Source: Puniceibacterium sp. IMCC21224 (GTDB lineage Bacteria; Pseudomonadota; Alphaproteobacteria; Rhodobacterales; Rhodobacteraceae). Taken from it: a DNA stretch of 64,000 nt. Numbering within the stretch: the first letter of the stretch is position 1; each line of letters starts with the position of its first letter. Below the pieces are notes generated by a model. It saw nothing but the letters and a program-made list of their open reading frames with translations. It searched no databases and was not told where the DNA came from. The stretch spans positions 3,968,001 through 4,032,000 of the forward strand of contig NZ_LDPY01000001.1 of the NCBI RefSeq assembly GCF_001038505.1, given 5' to 3'. The position numbers and the translations under genes are program-made. This document shows positions 63,546 through 64,000 of the stretch, piece by piece.

Positions 63546-64000
63546 ATGGCGTCGGTCCGTTCCATCGTCTTGGGCGCCAGCCGCGCCCTTGACCGCGTGG
63601 CAAGCGTGGTGACTTGCACTGCGATCGTCCTTTTGACGGTGGTTGTCCTGCTGCAGGTCGTGGCGCGCTATGTCTTTCACCAGCCCCCCGCCTGGACAGA
63701 GGAACTGGCGCGCTACGCGATGATCTGGGCCGGTCTGATCGGCGCCACCATGGCGTTCAAACGCCGCTTTGACCCGGCGCTGGTCAATGGCGTCAAGAAC
63801 GCGCCGACGTGGGTCCAGGTCGGTGCCGAAGCGATCCGCTCGCTGGTGGTGCTGATCTATCTGGTTCCGGTGTTTCTGTTCTGCTTTGTGGGGCCGGGAA
63901 TGAACGTCGCGCGAGGTTTCCTGCTGCGCCATTCTCACACCATGGCCGAAGCGTTGCCCTTCAGCACCGTCTGGGTCGCCATCGCGGTGCCGATCATGAT
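63546..64000 (+). CDS. TRAP transporter small permease DctQ, C-terminally cut by window edge
   Basis: 151 complete codons visible. Four-helix DctQ fold: IVLLTVVVLLQVVARYVF, WTEELARYAMIWAGLIGATM (ELAR motif), AIRSLVVLIYLVPVFLFCF, and TMAEALPFSTVWVAIAVPIM. ACGGAGGTATC precedes the ATG. The order M, P, Q differs from the common P-Q-M order. Confidence 0.92.
   Translation, partial: MASVRSIVLGASRALDRVASVVTCTAIVLLTVVVLLQVVARYVFHQPPAWTEELARYAMIWAGLIGATMAFKRRFDPALVNGVKNAPTWVQVGAEAIRSLVVLIYLVPVFLFCFVGPGMNVARGFLLRHSHTMAEALPFSTVWVAIAVPIM

Overview
The window looks like a chromosomal segment of a marine Rhodobacteraceae (Roseobacter-group) alphaproteobacterium. Evidence: high GC, a PutA without a DNA-binding domain paired with an Lrp-type regulator, ThyX, roseobacter-type small exported proteins, SdhE, a Zur/ZnuABC locus, and many TTT and TRAP solute transporters. 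This assignment is inferred from gene content; no taxonomic marker search was possible.

Layout. 1-8.4 kb is mostly housekeeping: nagA (partial) and an amino-sugar kinase, tRNA-Leu(UAA), a TPR protein, lrp/putA for proline catabolism, rhomboid, GFA protein, an inositol-monophosphatase-family gene. 8.4-16 kb holds small exported proteins, an AT-rich DUF6338 insert coupled to thyX, a surface-lipoprotein/Slam (type XI secretion) pair, a glyoxalase and two tandem DUF1194 von Willebrand-like proteins. 16-22.6 kb holds a decayed IS5-type transposase, MarR, sdhE with an XRE regulator, an aspartate-type aminotransferase, and a TetR regulator divergent from an Old-Yellow-Enzyme-type demethylase. 22.9-26 kb is zinc uptake (znuB, znuC, zur, znuA).

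26-55.7 kb is an accessory catabolic region broken by parE and IS elements. It contains three complete tripartite tricarboxylate transporters (TctABC), three GntR-family regulators, and a large set of sugar-acid enzymes: intact and broken ketoglutarate-semialdehyde dehydrogenases, KdgD, an L-arabinonate-dehydratase-like IlvD/Edd protein, an enolase-superfamily dehydratase, an HpaI-type aldolase, a DapA-like lyase, a 2-hydroxyacid dehydrogenase, a ThDP enzyme and an aldo/keto reductase. Together they could import sugar acids (aldonates or aldarates), dehydrate them to 2-keto-3-deoxy acids, and either cleave these or convert them through ketoglutarate semialdehyde to 2-oxoglutarate. 55.7-58.1 kb is an IS6-family element plus remnants of a ParA/VirC1-like plasmid locus. 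58.2-64 kb holds LysR, an N-carbamoyl-D-amino-acid-hydrolase-like gene and, divergently, a cupin and a TRAP transporter (M-P-Q order) that runs off the window.

Several otherwise well-conserved genes are broken by single-base losses inside G/C runs (169-171, 7391-7395, 11600-11604, 31757-31762). This pattern suggests homopolymer under-calling in the assembly rather than real gene death, except in the dehydrogenase copy at 30740-31970, which has also lost its 5' end.
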